In this document: positions 12,591-26,483 of the stretch, piece by piece
Layout of the letters: each line of letters begins with the position of its first letter
Numbering within the stretch: the first letter of the stretch is position 1
Assembly: GCA_035578175.1 (NCBI GenBank)
Contig: JAQMRL010000001.1
Span: 374,361,220 to 374,425,219, forward strand
DNA from: Catonia carolina
Lineage: Eukaryota > Arthropoda > Insecta > Hemiptera > Achilidae
Direction of reading: 5' to 3'
Length of the DNA: 64,000 nt
Notes under the pieces: generated by a model
The model's input: the letters and a program-made list of their open reading frames with translations, nothing else
Told to the model about the DNA's origin: nothing
Databases searched by the model: none
Translations under genes and position numbers: made by a program

Positions 12591-13513
12591 AACTATAGTC
12601 CATCTACTGTAAGAGTACTCCGCACGAGACAAGCGCCTATAGGTTGTAAACGAAAGTTTTACACTAGTTAGTGCTATCTACCTCTCCGCCGGACAATTAT
12701 CTTGGACTACGTTCCATCATTAAAATATCTACATCCAGCTAAAATAAACATTATCCTTTAGGCGTTTTCAATTATACCATTTAGATTACTTGTAATTATT
12801 GTAGTTTCATAAAGCGACAACTTAATTAATTATTTTAACCATTACATTTAACAAAACAATTTTTTTCTACTTTTTAACGTTTACCGCTTTTATGTTTCAA
12901 AAACTCAACACATTCACTATCACGCGTGTTAACAAAACGCAGGTTACAAAACTTTTCAACTTCAGTCTACGAAGAAAATCGAAATGAACCGATACAATAC
13001 CAAAAGATAACTGATGAAACTAAAAATGAGTTAAACACGGGCAAGTGCAAACAGTTATATGAAACTAGTCACAGACATTAATTTTAATGACATGAAATAA
13101 ACTATTTGAAATGATAAACAACGAATCACAGGAATTGTTTACTCTCCTGTTATAATTCAAGCGCATTAGTCTTATATTACTTGTGACCGAAAATAAAATA
13201 AAACTGAGTCTATAATAAAAACCTACTAATCATAAAAATATTAATTTAATAATAAATAATGTAACGAAAAATAACAATGTAAGCGTAACAAAAGTAAAAT
13301 TTTTAGTTATTAATGGTAACCTAATGTTCGATTAATGAACATTTTCTAACAAATGAATTGAACGTGTTTTTATTAGGTATATTAAGCTTAAAGCGAATTA
13401 GTGTTGTATGGATTTTGTTTTTGATCATGCTGTGCGTATTTTTAATTAATACGCATGCGCACTTGTATTGCTGGTTGCCTACGTCGGAGTACTCTTAGCG
13501 TAGACAGACTATA
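12591..13513. mobile_element. DNA transposon or MITE with ~30-bp inverted ends
   Basis: The left end ctatagtccatctactg followed by taagagtactccg is mirrored at the right (cggagtactctta, then gcgtagacagactatag), about 25 of 30 positions matching, with a perfect 13-bp core. The interior (~870 bp) holds no long frame and no recognised transposase. The target duplication is not clear; TA is possible for the core ends. Confidence 0.65.
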
Positions 13514-16213
13514 GAGTGTTAAATTGACAATCTGTACTATTTTTCAGCATTGATGAACTCTAACCGTACACATTGCCCTCTACCTACTTCACAGCTAGCC
13601 AATGACTTCCCAGCAACGTTTCCAATACTTGCTGTCATAGCTCAGTTATATATTTTGTCAGCCATTTTTTTGGTCTTTCAATAACAATAATTATAACCAA
13701 TGAACATACAACCAGCTGATTATATTATAATGTATTGCATGTTAACGCGCTCTGTAATCGATGTATTCAGTATGAGATGCAAGACATGAGTGAACTATTG
13801 TGACTCTTATACGCATGCACGCATGATGTTTGTCACGCTGATACATTCGTACAATCCGACAATGCTGGTAAATGTTCTGATTGGTCTAAACGCGTGGAAC
13901 AGCAGATTCATCAACGGTGAAAAGCATTATAATATTATATATTCTTTACAATATTGAGAGTTATATAAAATCACCAAATACTAAGGTAGCCAACTGTTTT
14001 TAAAAACATAATATAATATCAAAACACCACGTAATGTACAAAAGGATAACTGTTTTTGTTTATACCCCAAAAAGGTTATGTTAGTTTCAAGTATGTAAAT
14101 AACAAATAATAATATAAAACAGATGAAATTAATCAAACTTAGGAAACATTAGCCAACGTACAATGATTTTTCTACAAATTAAATAATATAATTAAATACA
14201 AAAACCGCAATAAAACAATAACACTTACCAATGCCTACAGGGCCAAGCAGCAAAAACAAAAATAATTTATCAATGGTACAAATAATATCAATATGGTATA
14301 ATACAATATACTTATTTAAATAACTAAAAGAGATTAATTTATTATTAATAATATAATCAATTTTCTACCTTAAAGGAACAAGATCAAAAATTTAACGAAT
14401 GATATATTTAATTTACAGTAGTATTATTCTTTAAAAAATACAGTATAATATTTATATGTAATTGAAAGATACATGCATATAAACTACGAAAATTTGTAAA
14501 AAAATTTCAAACCTAAGATATTTTACTCAGTCAAATTACATACTACAGAAACTTCTAAAAAATTAATTAAAAACCAAATTTTACTAGATTGTAAAATACT
14601 GTAACAATGATTAAATACAGTTTAATAAAAATACTGTCAGTATGTATAAATGTAAAAATATCTTAAAAAAGTATTTAATCAAACTATGGAATATGCAATA
14701 TTTATTTTGTAAAACTAAAGACACGGATGAATTAAAAAACTTCTATTGTAATAAAAAAAAAATCACACAATTTGTTAACTGATTTGTGCTTCAATGTATA
14801 CAAAAGCAAAGTATGTGTTCTTGTGTTATTGTGCATGTGATTTTTTAAGCTGCATTATTTATATATCATTTTAATGCTATTAAATAAGTATGTTAACTTG
14901 CATAATCTGAAGGTAGAATTTTTTAAATACCAAAATGTTTTATCTTTTCTAAAATAAATTATTATCGGATTAAATACTTAATCCATTAGCTTTAAACAAA
15001 AAATATTAAAATGGTAAGTTTCTCATTCGAAAATTTCAATATAACTTTAACTCGTTTACTGTGAAAATGTGTACAGTAATAATAATGTACAATAAGTTTC
15101 CTTTGATTTATCAGAACCAATAACTCAAAACCTATAAAGGAGAATACAAAAACAAACAAATATAAAACAATAACTAACAAATGTTTCAATTAATTTATCT
15201 CTAACTAAAGAAACACAAGTGGTCACAAATCTAAGTATTTAAGAAAAATAATGTCGAATATATTAGAAAAATTTGGTATAAAAACCAAGATATTTAATTA
15301 ATGATATTTAAAGTATTTAACCAAAGATATTTATAACAAAATATCTGTACCTAAAAATTTAAAATGAAGTCATTATAAAACTGTAGTTCTTCTAGAAGCA
15401 AATTTATGAAGCAGGATGTTTACAAACACTTCAAAAGAAAGGAGCAGAGTAATAACTAAAGAAAAATCAAAAGTCGTTTACAAAGATTGTAAAAAAATAA
15501 AATTTTAAAAAGCAGATAAAAAATAAACTCATTTAAAGAAATCAAAAAGATATTCCAAAAGAATTAATTCTAGGAAAAATATTGATGAGTTTCAACACCA
15601 GGGAAAACTAAAAGAGACTACGAATTACAAAAAATAGACAGAGGACAGGAAAAAACAATAAGTGAAAAATTTAAGGAATTTCGGAAAAGAAAGAAATCTA
15701 AACTATGTATACTTGATCTCTCGTGGTCTGAATGCAAAACAACACCTTTTCAACAGGGTTTCTTTTTAAATAAACTGATAGTAAACAATTAAATGAAGCT
15801 AATAAAGAAGGACTGATTCCATGAAAACTGACCTGCAATTTGTTATGGTACTACAATTATATTCTACATTGTACAATGAATAAATAAAATAAATAAAAGA
15901 AAAGAAAACATCAAAGAACCACATTGAAAATCATAAAATATAATTCAGTTTTGGACAAAAAAACGAGGGCATAAATCAATCACAATTTTCATGGAAAACA
16001 AACAGAAAAATAGAAAATACTGATGGAAAATGTTCAAATACCTGGTTCCTAAATTAATATCTAAATAAAAACAAGACTATAATAATAATCCAGAACAAAA
16101 GATGTATTCAAATGCAAACAAAAAGAAACCTTATCCTGAACATTATAAAGTTTGAGTCAACATAAAATTTATCTATAAATGTATTTAACTGTTTTCTGAT
16201 ATTTAATCAGGAC
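13514..16213. other. AT-rich intron sequence
   Basis: Between the TIR element and the candidate alternative PTB exon. There are no conserved peptides or splice-bounded exons. The short frames near 15.0 kb show no motif. Confidence 0.45.
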
Positions 16214-16473
16214 CTTAATTTTAAGTACAGCTTCTTCAACCATCGCTTTCTTCAGTCGCCTTTTAGCTGATGCATGTTCTTCTTCATCGACAGCTACAGA
16301 GCCGAGAAAACGTAGATGGAATAACGACCCTGGCCCTAGTCTGTTACCAGTATTCATTTCAAGATCAGATACTTCAGTGGAATCGGAATCTTGTTGTACG
16401 ACTCCAGCCAGTTCACAGCCAACATGATGTGTACCAACCTGCACAAACCACCACTTGTTCGCACCACACCAAC
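16214..16473 (-). CDS. Candidate alternative PTB-half exon inside the X11L intron
   Basis: An open minus-strand frame encodes a PTB-like first half: RLGPGSLFHLRFLGSVAVDE, then a charged stretch and KKAMVEEAVLKIK. It aligns without gaps to the canonical exon around the core ([14 protein letters not shown] against LGPGSLFHLRFLGS, 8 of 14 identical) and both end in EEAVxxIK followed by AAG and a GT. It leaves in phase 0 like the canonical exon, through a weak donor AAG|GTCCTG. Two acceptors fit: gtgaag before GTTGGTG (start 16473, phase 1, matches the microexon) or tttgtgcag before GTTGGTAC (start 16438, phase 0, matches the 48171 exon). The extra N-terminal part reads WCGANKWWFVQVGTHHVGCE. Its base composition is clearly coding-like. 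It could be a mutually exclusive X11L exon, an exon with its own promoter, or part of a nested gene; I do not recognise it as any other PTB family. Confidence 0.7.
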
Positions 16474-17535
16474 CTTCACAGAAGCAATTTTTTTCTTTAC
16501 AACAATCGTTTCTTTTTATAATAATCAATTTATAATTTACGGTTTTTAGAGGGACAACAAAAAAGGTATTTAGAAATAAATTAATTCAAAGAAACACCAA
16601 GATTCTAATGCACAAATGGTTATCATTTGTTGTTAGTATCAGATGGTTGTTTGTATAAAATATAAAAAAAATTGTTGAAGTCAGTTTTTAGTTACTATTG
16701 GGTGTTACAGGCCAGGTAATGAACAGAGTGGGTTTTAATTTAGAAAAGTCTGGGAGAGATATTCTCAGGTTACCACACTTCATTCCTAACTCTTGATTTA
16801 TGAAACAAGACTATTAGTTATTAAGGCACACTTAAACAAATTATATATTTTTAACGACAATAAACAAATGAAATAGGAAACCTACTTTCAAATAGTTTTC
16901 TTCAGGCAGCCTAGCACACAATTAAAAACATCAATTAGAATTTTGATTTTTTAATACATATTATATATATATCATAGACAGGGCTTGGGATGAATAAAAA
17001 CTTAGAAGAGAATTTAAACAATAGAGTCTGTCGAATACTGATCTACAAGTTCAATAGAAAAATGCATGAAATTCTTATTTAATATTTTCTAACAAAAAAT
17101 TATTATGTAAAAATATTCTGGGTCAACAATTTTAGAAGGACCAGCAGTAAATGTCTATCAATATATTCTTAGCTATTGCAAATTATTAGAGAAAAAATAC
17201 GTTAGGTAATTATAAACAAAATTTGGAATAGTTTGTTAAAATAAACTGGATGAAACTGTCAATTTTATGAATAAAGTTTACTAATTTTTTTTCATATACA
17301 TACAAATTTTTGCTTTTTAATATTATGTTGTTCACAATAGTTTGAGTATTTAATAGATTAATAAAAACTGACTGGCCTGTTTTTTTTGAACTGATTTACA
17401 AACTCATTTTAATTATGGGGAATTACTGTAAATATGATTTTAACATAAAAATTTTAGCATAAATATTATCTCAAGGGGAAACAATGAAATGTTGATTTTT
17501 TTAAAATTAATAATGATATGTACGATTATATATAT

Positions 17536-17606
17536 ATATATATTTTTTTTTTGTTTCAACGTCCGACTGTTCTGCAGTTACTGCTAATGCAGACGGTTAC
17601 GATTAT
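17536..17606 (-). repeat. SINE family 1, tail fragment
   Basis: The minus strand reads CGTCTGCATTAGCAGTAACT, GCAGAACAGTCGGACGTTG and a poly-A, matching the family tail at 45500-45572. The head is missing. An adjacent short TA run is at about 17526-17543. Confidence 0.75.
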
Positions 17607-20050
17607 ATAGAAATAAATTAGTTAAAATGGACAAATCATTCAAGAAAGAATAATATATTTATAAAATTATTTATATATGAGACAATGAACTAAATAGGAA
17701 TTGTTGGTTATATAAACTGAACTACCAAATACTGAAACCAGTATTTTATACAAATAAATAAATAATTTATATTATTAATAAGTACAAAAGTTTAAAAACT
17801 GTTAGTTAAGAAATGCCAAATAATCATCTGAGTTTTGGATTCTTTTAAAAAGAGAATTGATTCCAATTAAGAGTCGTACATAAAATAATTTTGCTCAGTA
17901 ACCCTGTATGATAATGTCTCAACGGGTACAATTTAAAGATATAAATATACAGTAATATGAATAACAAGTAGCTCAGCAATCCAGGCTGTTAGAAACCATA
18001 AATTTGAAATTAAATGAAAAAAAAAATAGTTGTTTTATAAGTACCATTAATTACTGAAAAGTTAGTGTGCTCGATGACACCGTATATATTTAGTTTGGAT
18101 AGTACCAAACTACTACGTACACAACAGAAAACAAATAAAACATACAAAGTAAAGTAAAACATTACTACTACTAACGCAATTTCTCACAGTAGTAGTGACG
18201 TACTGCATTCCTCTCAGCTGCACAAAGCTTGGGATTGGGCAGTACATTCCCAGGTACAGACTTTTTTTTATGAAAACATTTATTTGTTCAAAACAGGCAG
18301 TTAAACCATAATTATCATAATCCAAAGAAAATTTTATGTACTTTTTTTACTGAGATAATAAATTTGAACAAATTTGTTAATATCACTGGCAAGATTAATC
18401 GGTAATCAGGAGCAAAAAAAAAAACAAACTTACATTTTACATTTATGTTACACTCAAAAATGAAAAGCTATCGGACACCCTTTTGTGGTAAACCCAAGTT
18501 AAGTTTACTAAAATTTTCTTGAAAAATCAGAAGGTCCCAGTATAATAAATTAAGTAAAATTCACTATTTTAATACTTTACCTGAAATGGCATACATGATT
18601 TTTTCGGAGATAACAAAAAATACTGAAATATGTTTTAGAGTGTAAAATTTATTTTGCATGTATAAAATAATGATTTCAGCGTCAAAAAAAATAACTTATT
18701 TTGAACCAAGAATGGGGGAAAATATTTTATATTAAATAGCTATGTTTAACATCTAATTTGTAAAAAATAATATGTAATATTCATTACCAGACTTATAAAA
18801 TGGTGCATTTTGTGCAAGTGTAATAAATAAAATATACGGGAACTTAAGTGCAAAACATTTAACAGACAACTTTTATGATGTAGATATGAACAGTAAATTA
18901 AGTGCAGTATATGTTAAATAAACAAAAAATACCTGTAAAATAAAATATTTGATTCATAGCAAGCAAATCTGATTATTTAGTTTTATTTACACATTAATTT
19001 TCCATTTAATTTCTTTATATTTAATTAAAAACAAAATAAAAATTCTAATTTAATATTATATAAAATATGACATGCTGTAGTAATTAATTATATATAAAAG
19101 AAAACAGTAACAGGTACGATGCAAACATTTGGCATATTTAATTTAATAATGCAGCAGAAGGGCTTAAAGAGCTATTACCATATCCATAATCTACAGGTAA
19201 CTTTAGAAAAAAGCCATTGTCATAACTTTCGGTACTGGTAAACGGGCTCTGATTCATTAAAAAATATTAATAAGCTATGCAACATTAACAACAATCCAAT
19301 AATTTCATAATGCAATTTAACTGCCATATTGTTTTTATACGTGGAACAAAAAATTCTTCTTTAATAATATATTTAAAATCTTGTATTATATATTTTTTTT
19401 TTAATAAAAACAATTAAATATAAATAAATTGTATTAACATGGTTGGTGGGAACAAACGGTGTAAGTGCAGTGAAGGAACACCTCAAGCATATACGGCATA
19501 ATCATTTTTACAATAACAAATATTTTACGTAATAATATATTATTTAAATAATAATAATATAATAATAATAATAATAATAATAATTTATAAAAGATTATGA
19601 TGTGCAAGTGCTATTGAAGTTCATTACAGTTACAGTACAATAAAATTCATTAACAATGAAAGGAAAATCACAACATCAAAGGCGCCATACTAATAATGTA
19701 CTGTTACACAAATAAATCGTTAAAATGCATTCTGCAGCTTGTACTCAGTCCAAATGAAACGATAATATTAGTTTTTACTGACCTATACTTCTTTTATTGT
19801 TACTTTAATTTTTTTTCTACATATTCATTCAATTTTTCCTGACATATATAACACCCGTATCAGATTAAACAAACCACAAAAATTTTAAACCAGTTATTCA
19901 TTTAAAATCCTTCCAGAAGATATAATAACTTCAGTCACCAGTATAAAACTGTTCTTTAAAAATCCTTTTTTTATATTTCACGCAGAATTCATTACTTCAT
20001 TTCAAAATTTAATTCGTTAATTTAAAATGTTTTATTTCTGCTTATTTAAA
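17607..20050. other. AT-rich intron sequence with AAT microsatellite
   Basis: Contains an (AAT)n tract at about 19546-19584. No gene or transposon termini recognised. Confidence 0.45.
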
Positions 20051-20225
20051 GGCTGTTTCCACGGTGTAGCGATTAACATGTTGGCCTACAAAGCGAAATG
20101 TCCTGGATTTGATTCCCGGCTAGGGTCTGGAAATTATTACTAGTCAAAATGCATCATTCTAATCCACCAAAGTTGCCAATGACCAAGCTGTTGATGCGAC
20201 TTAATAAAGAATGCTGAAATGTTTG
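20051..20225 (+). repeat. tRNA-headed SINE, family 2
   Basis: The head ggctgtttccacggtgtagc has box B-like gatttgattcccggc. The tail contains CCAATGACCAAGCTG and ATGCGACTTAAT. The same tail and head order recur at 49603-49770, which defines the family from two copies. Confidence 0.75.
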
Positions 20226-23200
20226 TCTTATGAGTAATTTAATCTAATGTGGTCATATTTGACTGTGGTTTTTTGTGTTCATTATATTCTATTACAATTT
20301 CTGAAATTTCTATTGCACAAAATATGATACCTTCTGGAAGAGTTTTTAATGACTATTGGTTTTAATTTTTCATGGTTTGTATACTCTGATGGTGGTAGAA
20401 ATATGTGAATGAATAAATAGAAAGAAAATTAAAGCATTAATAAAAGAAGTACAGACCAGTAAAAGCTAATTTTTTTTCATTTGTTACACAAAGTTATAAT
20501 AATTACAATCATTATTATTATAACAATAAACACAATATCACCTCTATTCTATTCATAACCACCTAATGTTACACAATAATCGACAATTAAACGTAACTGC
20601 CATCCAAAAAATATATTTACAGAACAATCAAAATACTATAATTACATAGAATACAATTTTTAAAGGCATCTATTAAGAAAGTTTCAAATAAAAAATTACC
20701 TGCTAATTTATTAGTATTTAATAATATATTATTATGGAATTATAAATTAAAAGTGCTACCAATCCTAGTGTAATATTTAATTTGTAAATAAAAAAGATAA
20801 TAAATTCTATGACAAAAATAAAAAGTAATGGATAGATTTTTATACACAAATATACATAATTCTTATTGGAAGTAATCAAAATCATTTTATTTTGATAATA
20901 ATATAAACCATTTTTGACGAATAGACTTTTAGAACGGTTAATGAAAATCTGTATTTTTTATTAATTTTCATGAAAAATTGCAAGCATATTTTAACCAGAT
21001 AATATTTTTGAGTCAAAAAAAAATTATATAATATATACTGTTTTTCAGAATATCTATCTAAAGCAGTTTCAAACATGGGAAAGTGTGAGTATAAAAGTAT
21101 AAAGTGTATTTGAAATATAAATATATTTTGATTGAATAATTTTGTTCCTTTCATTTCCATAATATTTATCCACTGAATAAAATTTACGACAGATACATTT
21201 AACTAAAACTCATATCATATCATATTTCGGCAGAATAATTATCTACAAAAAAAAATAAATTACAAAAACTATTTGTCAATAAATTACTAAAATTAAAACC
21301 AAATCCTCTGACTGTTATACTATATTCAATTTGTTTTCCCCTATTTGTCACTTTAGTTGGAGACAAAAATGTTACAAATAACTTAAGAGCCGTGTTTTTC
21401 TCATAAACATCAAATGTACCATAAATAATGACAATATTAATACTAATTCTATGATCATCTGGTATGAATGAACTATGAAAGGCTTACAAAACAAATATTC
21501 GAAAAGCTGAAAGAATCCTAAAACAAACCAAGATGGTTCAAAGAAACAAAAAAATACCTAATGACACTAAATATAGATAAATATGTCATAGAAGGTAGAA
21601 ATAGATTCAGCAATCAGTAAAATTTTTGAAGAACTCAATGATTTTCCAGAGGAAAAGTTAAGAAAAATTACATACCGAAGTGGAACGATGAAAGAAAGTA
21701 TTTCCAAAATTAATGAACAAAATTGAAAAGAAAAAGATTCAAGCTCCAAAATAAAAATCGAGCAAGAAAATTAACAGAGGAACCCATGCATGATTATCCT
21801 AATCCTAATTTGACTGAAATGAAAATAAAGAAATTTAAACAAATATTTAGAACTAAATATCTCATTATGATACAAGAACAATAAAAAATCATACAAGTTT
21901 TTTAACTGGTTAGTTTTTAGAATCTTGTTATACATAAAACTATTGCAACAATAAAAACTACTAAATTTTATGTTCAGTACAATTGGAAATGATAAAATAA
22001 TTTTATAAGATAACAAAATTAAGCAACTAGGATTTTCATACAAAAAAATTTTAATTTACAAAAAATCAGGGAAAAATGGCTTTATATTATAAAATGGGAG
22101 CCTTACAAATATTAAAAATAATACTATATACACTGTACAAATTTATGTATGCTAAATAAATGAATTAACGTTTTTGAAAAATGCAAAGCGATATTTAAAT
22201 TTTCAGCACAACAGGTAACTTACGTAAATCACAATGCAAAAAACATGCTTAAGATGTTGATATTTAAACATACAATATATCAACAGATTTAAGAAATGTT
22301 TGTACGCACAATCATAATTTATGTAATCTAGATGGAAACTAACCAAACACTTTATTAATCATCAAATACATAATAATTCGCAAACAATTTCTTAAAAATT
22401 AGATGGAGCTTGTACATATATTTCTAAATGAAAATAATGCAAATTTATCAATTTTCAATACATCAGATGGAAATTATTACAAAAAATACTTTCCTAATCG
22501 TAGATGCCCAGTAGACAAAAATTGTAAATAAACACAATTTCTATACCATAATATTCTTACAATTTAAACAAAAATTTCCTTAATATACACTAGTATAAAA
22601 CCATTTGGTTGCCAAAAACAGTACCTAGTTTTACCGAGTACATAGTTGAAAATTACTAAGAACGATAAAGTTGAACAACAACAATAATAATAAATAAATC
22701 TGAAGAAATTCATAAACAATCTCATTTAAGACAACCTTGAAAAGAAATGGACTAAAAATTTTTTGTCATATACATTGAACTCATTTTTCATTAAACTCAT
22801 GAAAATAGACTTTGTGAACTTTCGAAGACAAAAAATTAACTTGGAATTAGTTAGAATAAGTAAAATAATCTTTCATAACATAAACATTAATGCAGTAAAT
22901 TTAGCAGCGTTACGGTGAAGGTTTACTGGAAGAAGATGGAAGAATAAATAAATAATAAAAACTTGTGGAATTCTCAGTTGTGGAGGGTTTTAAAAATTGG
23001 TATTTATGCTTCTCTTCCACAGAAGACATGAAAGCTAGTAATTACAAACAGAATAGATTGAAAATGAGACCTTTCAGCTAGATGACTAAAGAAGATAAAC
23101 CTGATGAAGTACAGAAGATTTCTGGTTACTGATAATATTCCAAAGGTAAAACTGACACAAACCAAATGATACGGCACACAATATTTTCCCACATAAATAT

Positions 23201-23399
23201 CTAGTTCATAGAATCAATACAGATGATACCAATATATTATTTAATATTAGAAAACATATTTAAATTTCCAAAATTCGAGGCTATGTTGATTTCTGCCGGT
23301 AATTAACAAATCCCCTAACTGCGTTATGAGTGCTGCGCAGGTTAAGCTTAATAGTCAGGTCGCTACTTTACTGTCTTCAAGCCAGCAGGACATTTTATT
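20226..23399. other. AT-rich intron sequence, no recognised feature
   Basis: Several AT-rich chance frames (for example near 20.9-22.0 kb) carry no motif. Nothing else is seen. Confidence 0.4.
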
Positions 23400-23610
23400 G
23401 GAGGTGTTCTCTAGGTTCTTCTGCCGTTTCTGCTATGAGTACAGAATTAACTGGAGTAGTCATCTGGAGTGCATGAAGGGAAGCCGTTTGCCTAGATTGG
23501 CAATGAATTATATAAGCCAAATGATCGAAGGGATGTTGGTCGTCCAAGGGGAAGATGGTTTCCGGAACAGGCAAAGTAAAGATAAAGATTTACGTGCTTC
23601 TACATAATAA
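23400..23610 (+). pseudogene. RTE-like LINE C-terminal fragment
   Basis: The frame YEYRINWSSHLECMKGSRLP then RLAMNY is followed, after a one-base shift, by PNDRRDVGRPRGRWFPEQ. YRxNWxxHxxRMxxxRxPxxAxxYxPxxRRxxGRPxxRW is the common C-terminal block of a widespread animal LINE group. The 5' part is absent. Confidence 0.75.
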
Positions 23611-25172
23611 TGTAGATACAACTACTGTATTAAACAGCCACGAAGCATTCAGATTATAGAATATTAAATTCCCAGACATATTTTCTATTTAGCCAAACTT
23701 TGAACTTATTTTCAAATTTTTCTCCGTTGTTGTCGATGTTTGGTTGCTAAAACATTTATTTTTACATACACAATCTACAACATCAATCATGTCTGAAAAC
23801 GTTTAGCAAACAATGCAGGACTTCATAACATGGCATATGATTACTAAACAGACAATTTAAGGTATGTTAAATCGCAATACAGATTCTTGGGAACACAAAA
23901 TATTCTCTACTTCAAAAATGACCACTAAACATAAAACTATACAACTAACTATGGTTTTTATTCAATACAAGACCATATATGGTTACAGAACAGCATTAAA
24001 GAAGAGGTTCTGCAAACTTTCAGTAACACTTAAAGTGCAAACAAAATAAATGGTAAGGCAAGCCACACAAGTTTTCTAGCTAATTCTCAGGCAATTCTAC
24101 ATATTACTTACTTTATGTTTACTTTGATGTATCCGTAACAGTTAACATGGTAAATAATTTGAAACAACAAAATATGGAACTGACAAATTTTAAAGAGGTT
24201 TTTCTTTAACAAAAATTCAATGTGGTGGTAAATATAAGCATTGGACAAATATATTATATACAAAAGTTACTGTGTTTTTACTGTAGATTGTATAGTGAGC
24301 CCATAATTTCAAAACAAACCAAATTTTATTTTATTTTTCATAAATAAGTTATGACTTTTTTTAATCTTTAACTTTTAACATGTACACTTTTAACCTGTGG
24401 TAATTTTGAAGAAACTTGATTTCACAAACATGAGCACAGCACTTACAATTTTCTCATGGAAAATATTTATTGAAAAAGATATGGGTTTTTCGTATTTTTA
24501 CCCAAGTACCATTAATTATGGAGCTACATGGCGTATTCTAAAAATTTCTCTGGGGTTGTTTGACAAAACCTTATAAAAATCAGTTTTTTTTTAGCTTGAA
24601 GGTTATGGAACGTGAAGATTATTTAAAATCCGAGAATGGAAAAATTTCCCCCATCACAATTCTTTCTCTCTATATACTACAGACAGAATAAGAGAAAGTT
24701 CAAAAATACTTTAAATTATTCAGAATTTATATTTTTCTGGAACTCCATAATTTTGTCATAGTTATTTAGGGAAGCAGTTGACAAAATAATGGTAGCTGAC
24801 ATAGTTACCAGCATCCAGAATGGATAGGAACTATAAAAAGATTTATTTATAATTTACTTAACACAATTACTGTCATTTAAAAAACATCCATGACAAAAAA
24901 ATAAAGTTTTCAAAAATACACTAACCTACACTATCATGAAAAGAAATTTAAAAACTGAAAGTACCATACCACATTTACATTGTAATAACATTGGAATGAT
25001 ATCTTGCTGATAAAAGAGTAATATTGGAGTAAATATTTTACACTCATGCAAAAATTGTTTTTAATGTGTCACTTACATGTAGCTTATATAAATAATTTTC
25101 GATGATATTATTAACAAGAAATAAATCTGTTTCACGATGAACGTACAGGATAACCTGGATAGTCCGTACTGC

Positions 25173-25586
25173 TGCCCATAACTGTCAGGTGGAGTGTCAA
25201 ATTATTTACACTCAATCTGTTAGTTGCAGGGCTAAAATAAATAGTTCTGTTTCTTATCACATGGTCAGCCAACTAGTGACCATGACTGAAACCACTAAAT
25301 GACTGAATCATTTAAGAGCAGAAGAGGCAGAGGTGTAAAAGACACTAATCACAGTTATCTACTATGAAAGTAATGAATTTCATTAAACAGCCAGACCCTG
25401 TGGTGAATGAAGTGAAGGTGTCATTTGTAGAGTGGAAAATATGTGCTTTTCAGAGGGCCTGGCATGCTGATAAGTGTACTTTTCCACTCAGTGAGGAGGC
25501 AATGGTAAACCACTTCACTCCACGTTTTACTTAGTAAAACCTCTACAGATTCAAACCAGCCTTTCGGCTGATGACCTACACAACAA
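25173..25586 (+). repeat. Interspersed repeat, family 4 (copy 1)
   Basis: About 410 bp. Shared blocks are TTAGTTGCAGGGCTA, CAGAGGGCCTGGCATGCTGA, CCACTCAGTGAGG and AGATTCAAACCAGCCTTTCG followed by GCTGATGACC. Other copies are at 55763-56005 (internally deleted) and 60353-60705. No protein is evident; probably a SINE or LINE tail. Confidence 0.75.
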
Positions 25587-26340
25587 CAGTCCGTACTGGG
25601 TAATCTGAACTCCCCCAAAAAAAAAAGAAAGTTGCAGTAACGTGCCATGTCATGATGATGAAATTGCATTAGGCACGAAGAGCGTAAAACACAAAGTCAC
25701 AATAAAATGTTTTAATAATTGTATTCAGTGGGAAACAAAGAATGACATTTCACCGCACTAACTACTTTAATTAGCTCAAATATGAAAAGACACAATAGAA
25801 AAATCACCAACTTCAAAGAAACGGAAATAAACCACTGATTTTTTTAGAAAACCATAGTAAAATTAAAATGTTTATTTAAAATATTTTCATAAATACTGTA
25901 ATCATTGTTTGAATAAAAATATAAAGAGTTATAGGACTTATTTCGGCTTTCAAAAATTCCCCTTAATACTCTATCCTCTTTTAAATTAAACCCTTGATAA
26001 TCTGAATTTTTCGTAATACGAACGACTGCGGATTTTATTTTTCGGTATCCAAGGCCTCCTGTATGTTAAAATTAACGATTAAGATACTAAATTTTATTTA
26101 AATGACAATTAACAAGATCTTTTGAAAAAATTATAGCTTCTCACGGAACTTTTAATCAGTATGAGTATTTAAAAATTGTTGACAGAACCAATTCTTTAAT
26201 GCACAATATGAGTGTAGTTGTTAAAAAATACACAGCCCTACAACCATAAAATTAAAATAAATAAATAAAATATTGCAAAGTAGCATTAATTAAAAATTAT
26301 TGTTAAGAAAAAGGTTACATATTTAATTGATCAATCAAAC

Positions 26341-26483
26341 CTTTATCCTAGAAACAGCTTCTTCTGCTTGCATCATTCTGGTTGATTTGGTAGGTTGACC
26401 TTCACAGACAAGCTGAGTAGAACCAAGATATCTTGCACGAAATAGAACTCCCTCAATTAGGACTGCAGGTTCATGAATCATAA
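26341..26483 (-). CDS. X11L: X11L PTB domain, N-terminal half (canonical exon)
   Basis: The 143-bp exon has acceptor tgtatttag before TTATGATT and enters in phase 1; it leaves in phase 0 at AGGATAAAG|GTTTGA. The donor is poor, with T at +3 and A at +6 of the intron. The peptide contains [18 protein letters not shown], then [20 protein letters not shown] and AEEAVSRIK. This is the X11/Mint PTB first strand and helix, including the YLGSTQL core and the RMMQAxEAVSRxK signature shared with human APBA proteins. An in-frame ATG sits near the exon start, so a shorter isoform beginning MIHEPAVL is possible in principle. A different version of this half-domain lies at 16214-16473. Confidence 0.93.

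Noticed and set aside
16270..16521. Plus-strand frame of 83 codons over the alternative PTB exon
   Set aside because: It is the antisense shadow of the minus-strand PTB frame, which has the recognisable domain and splice sites.
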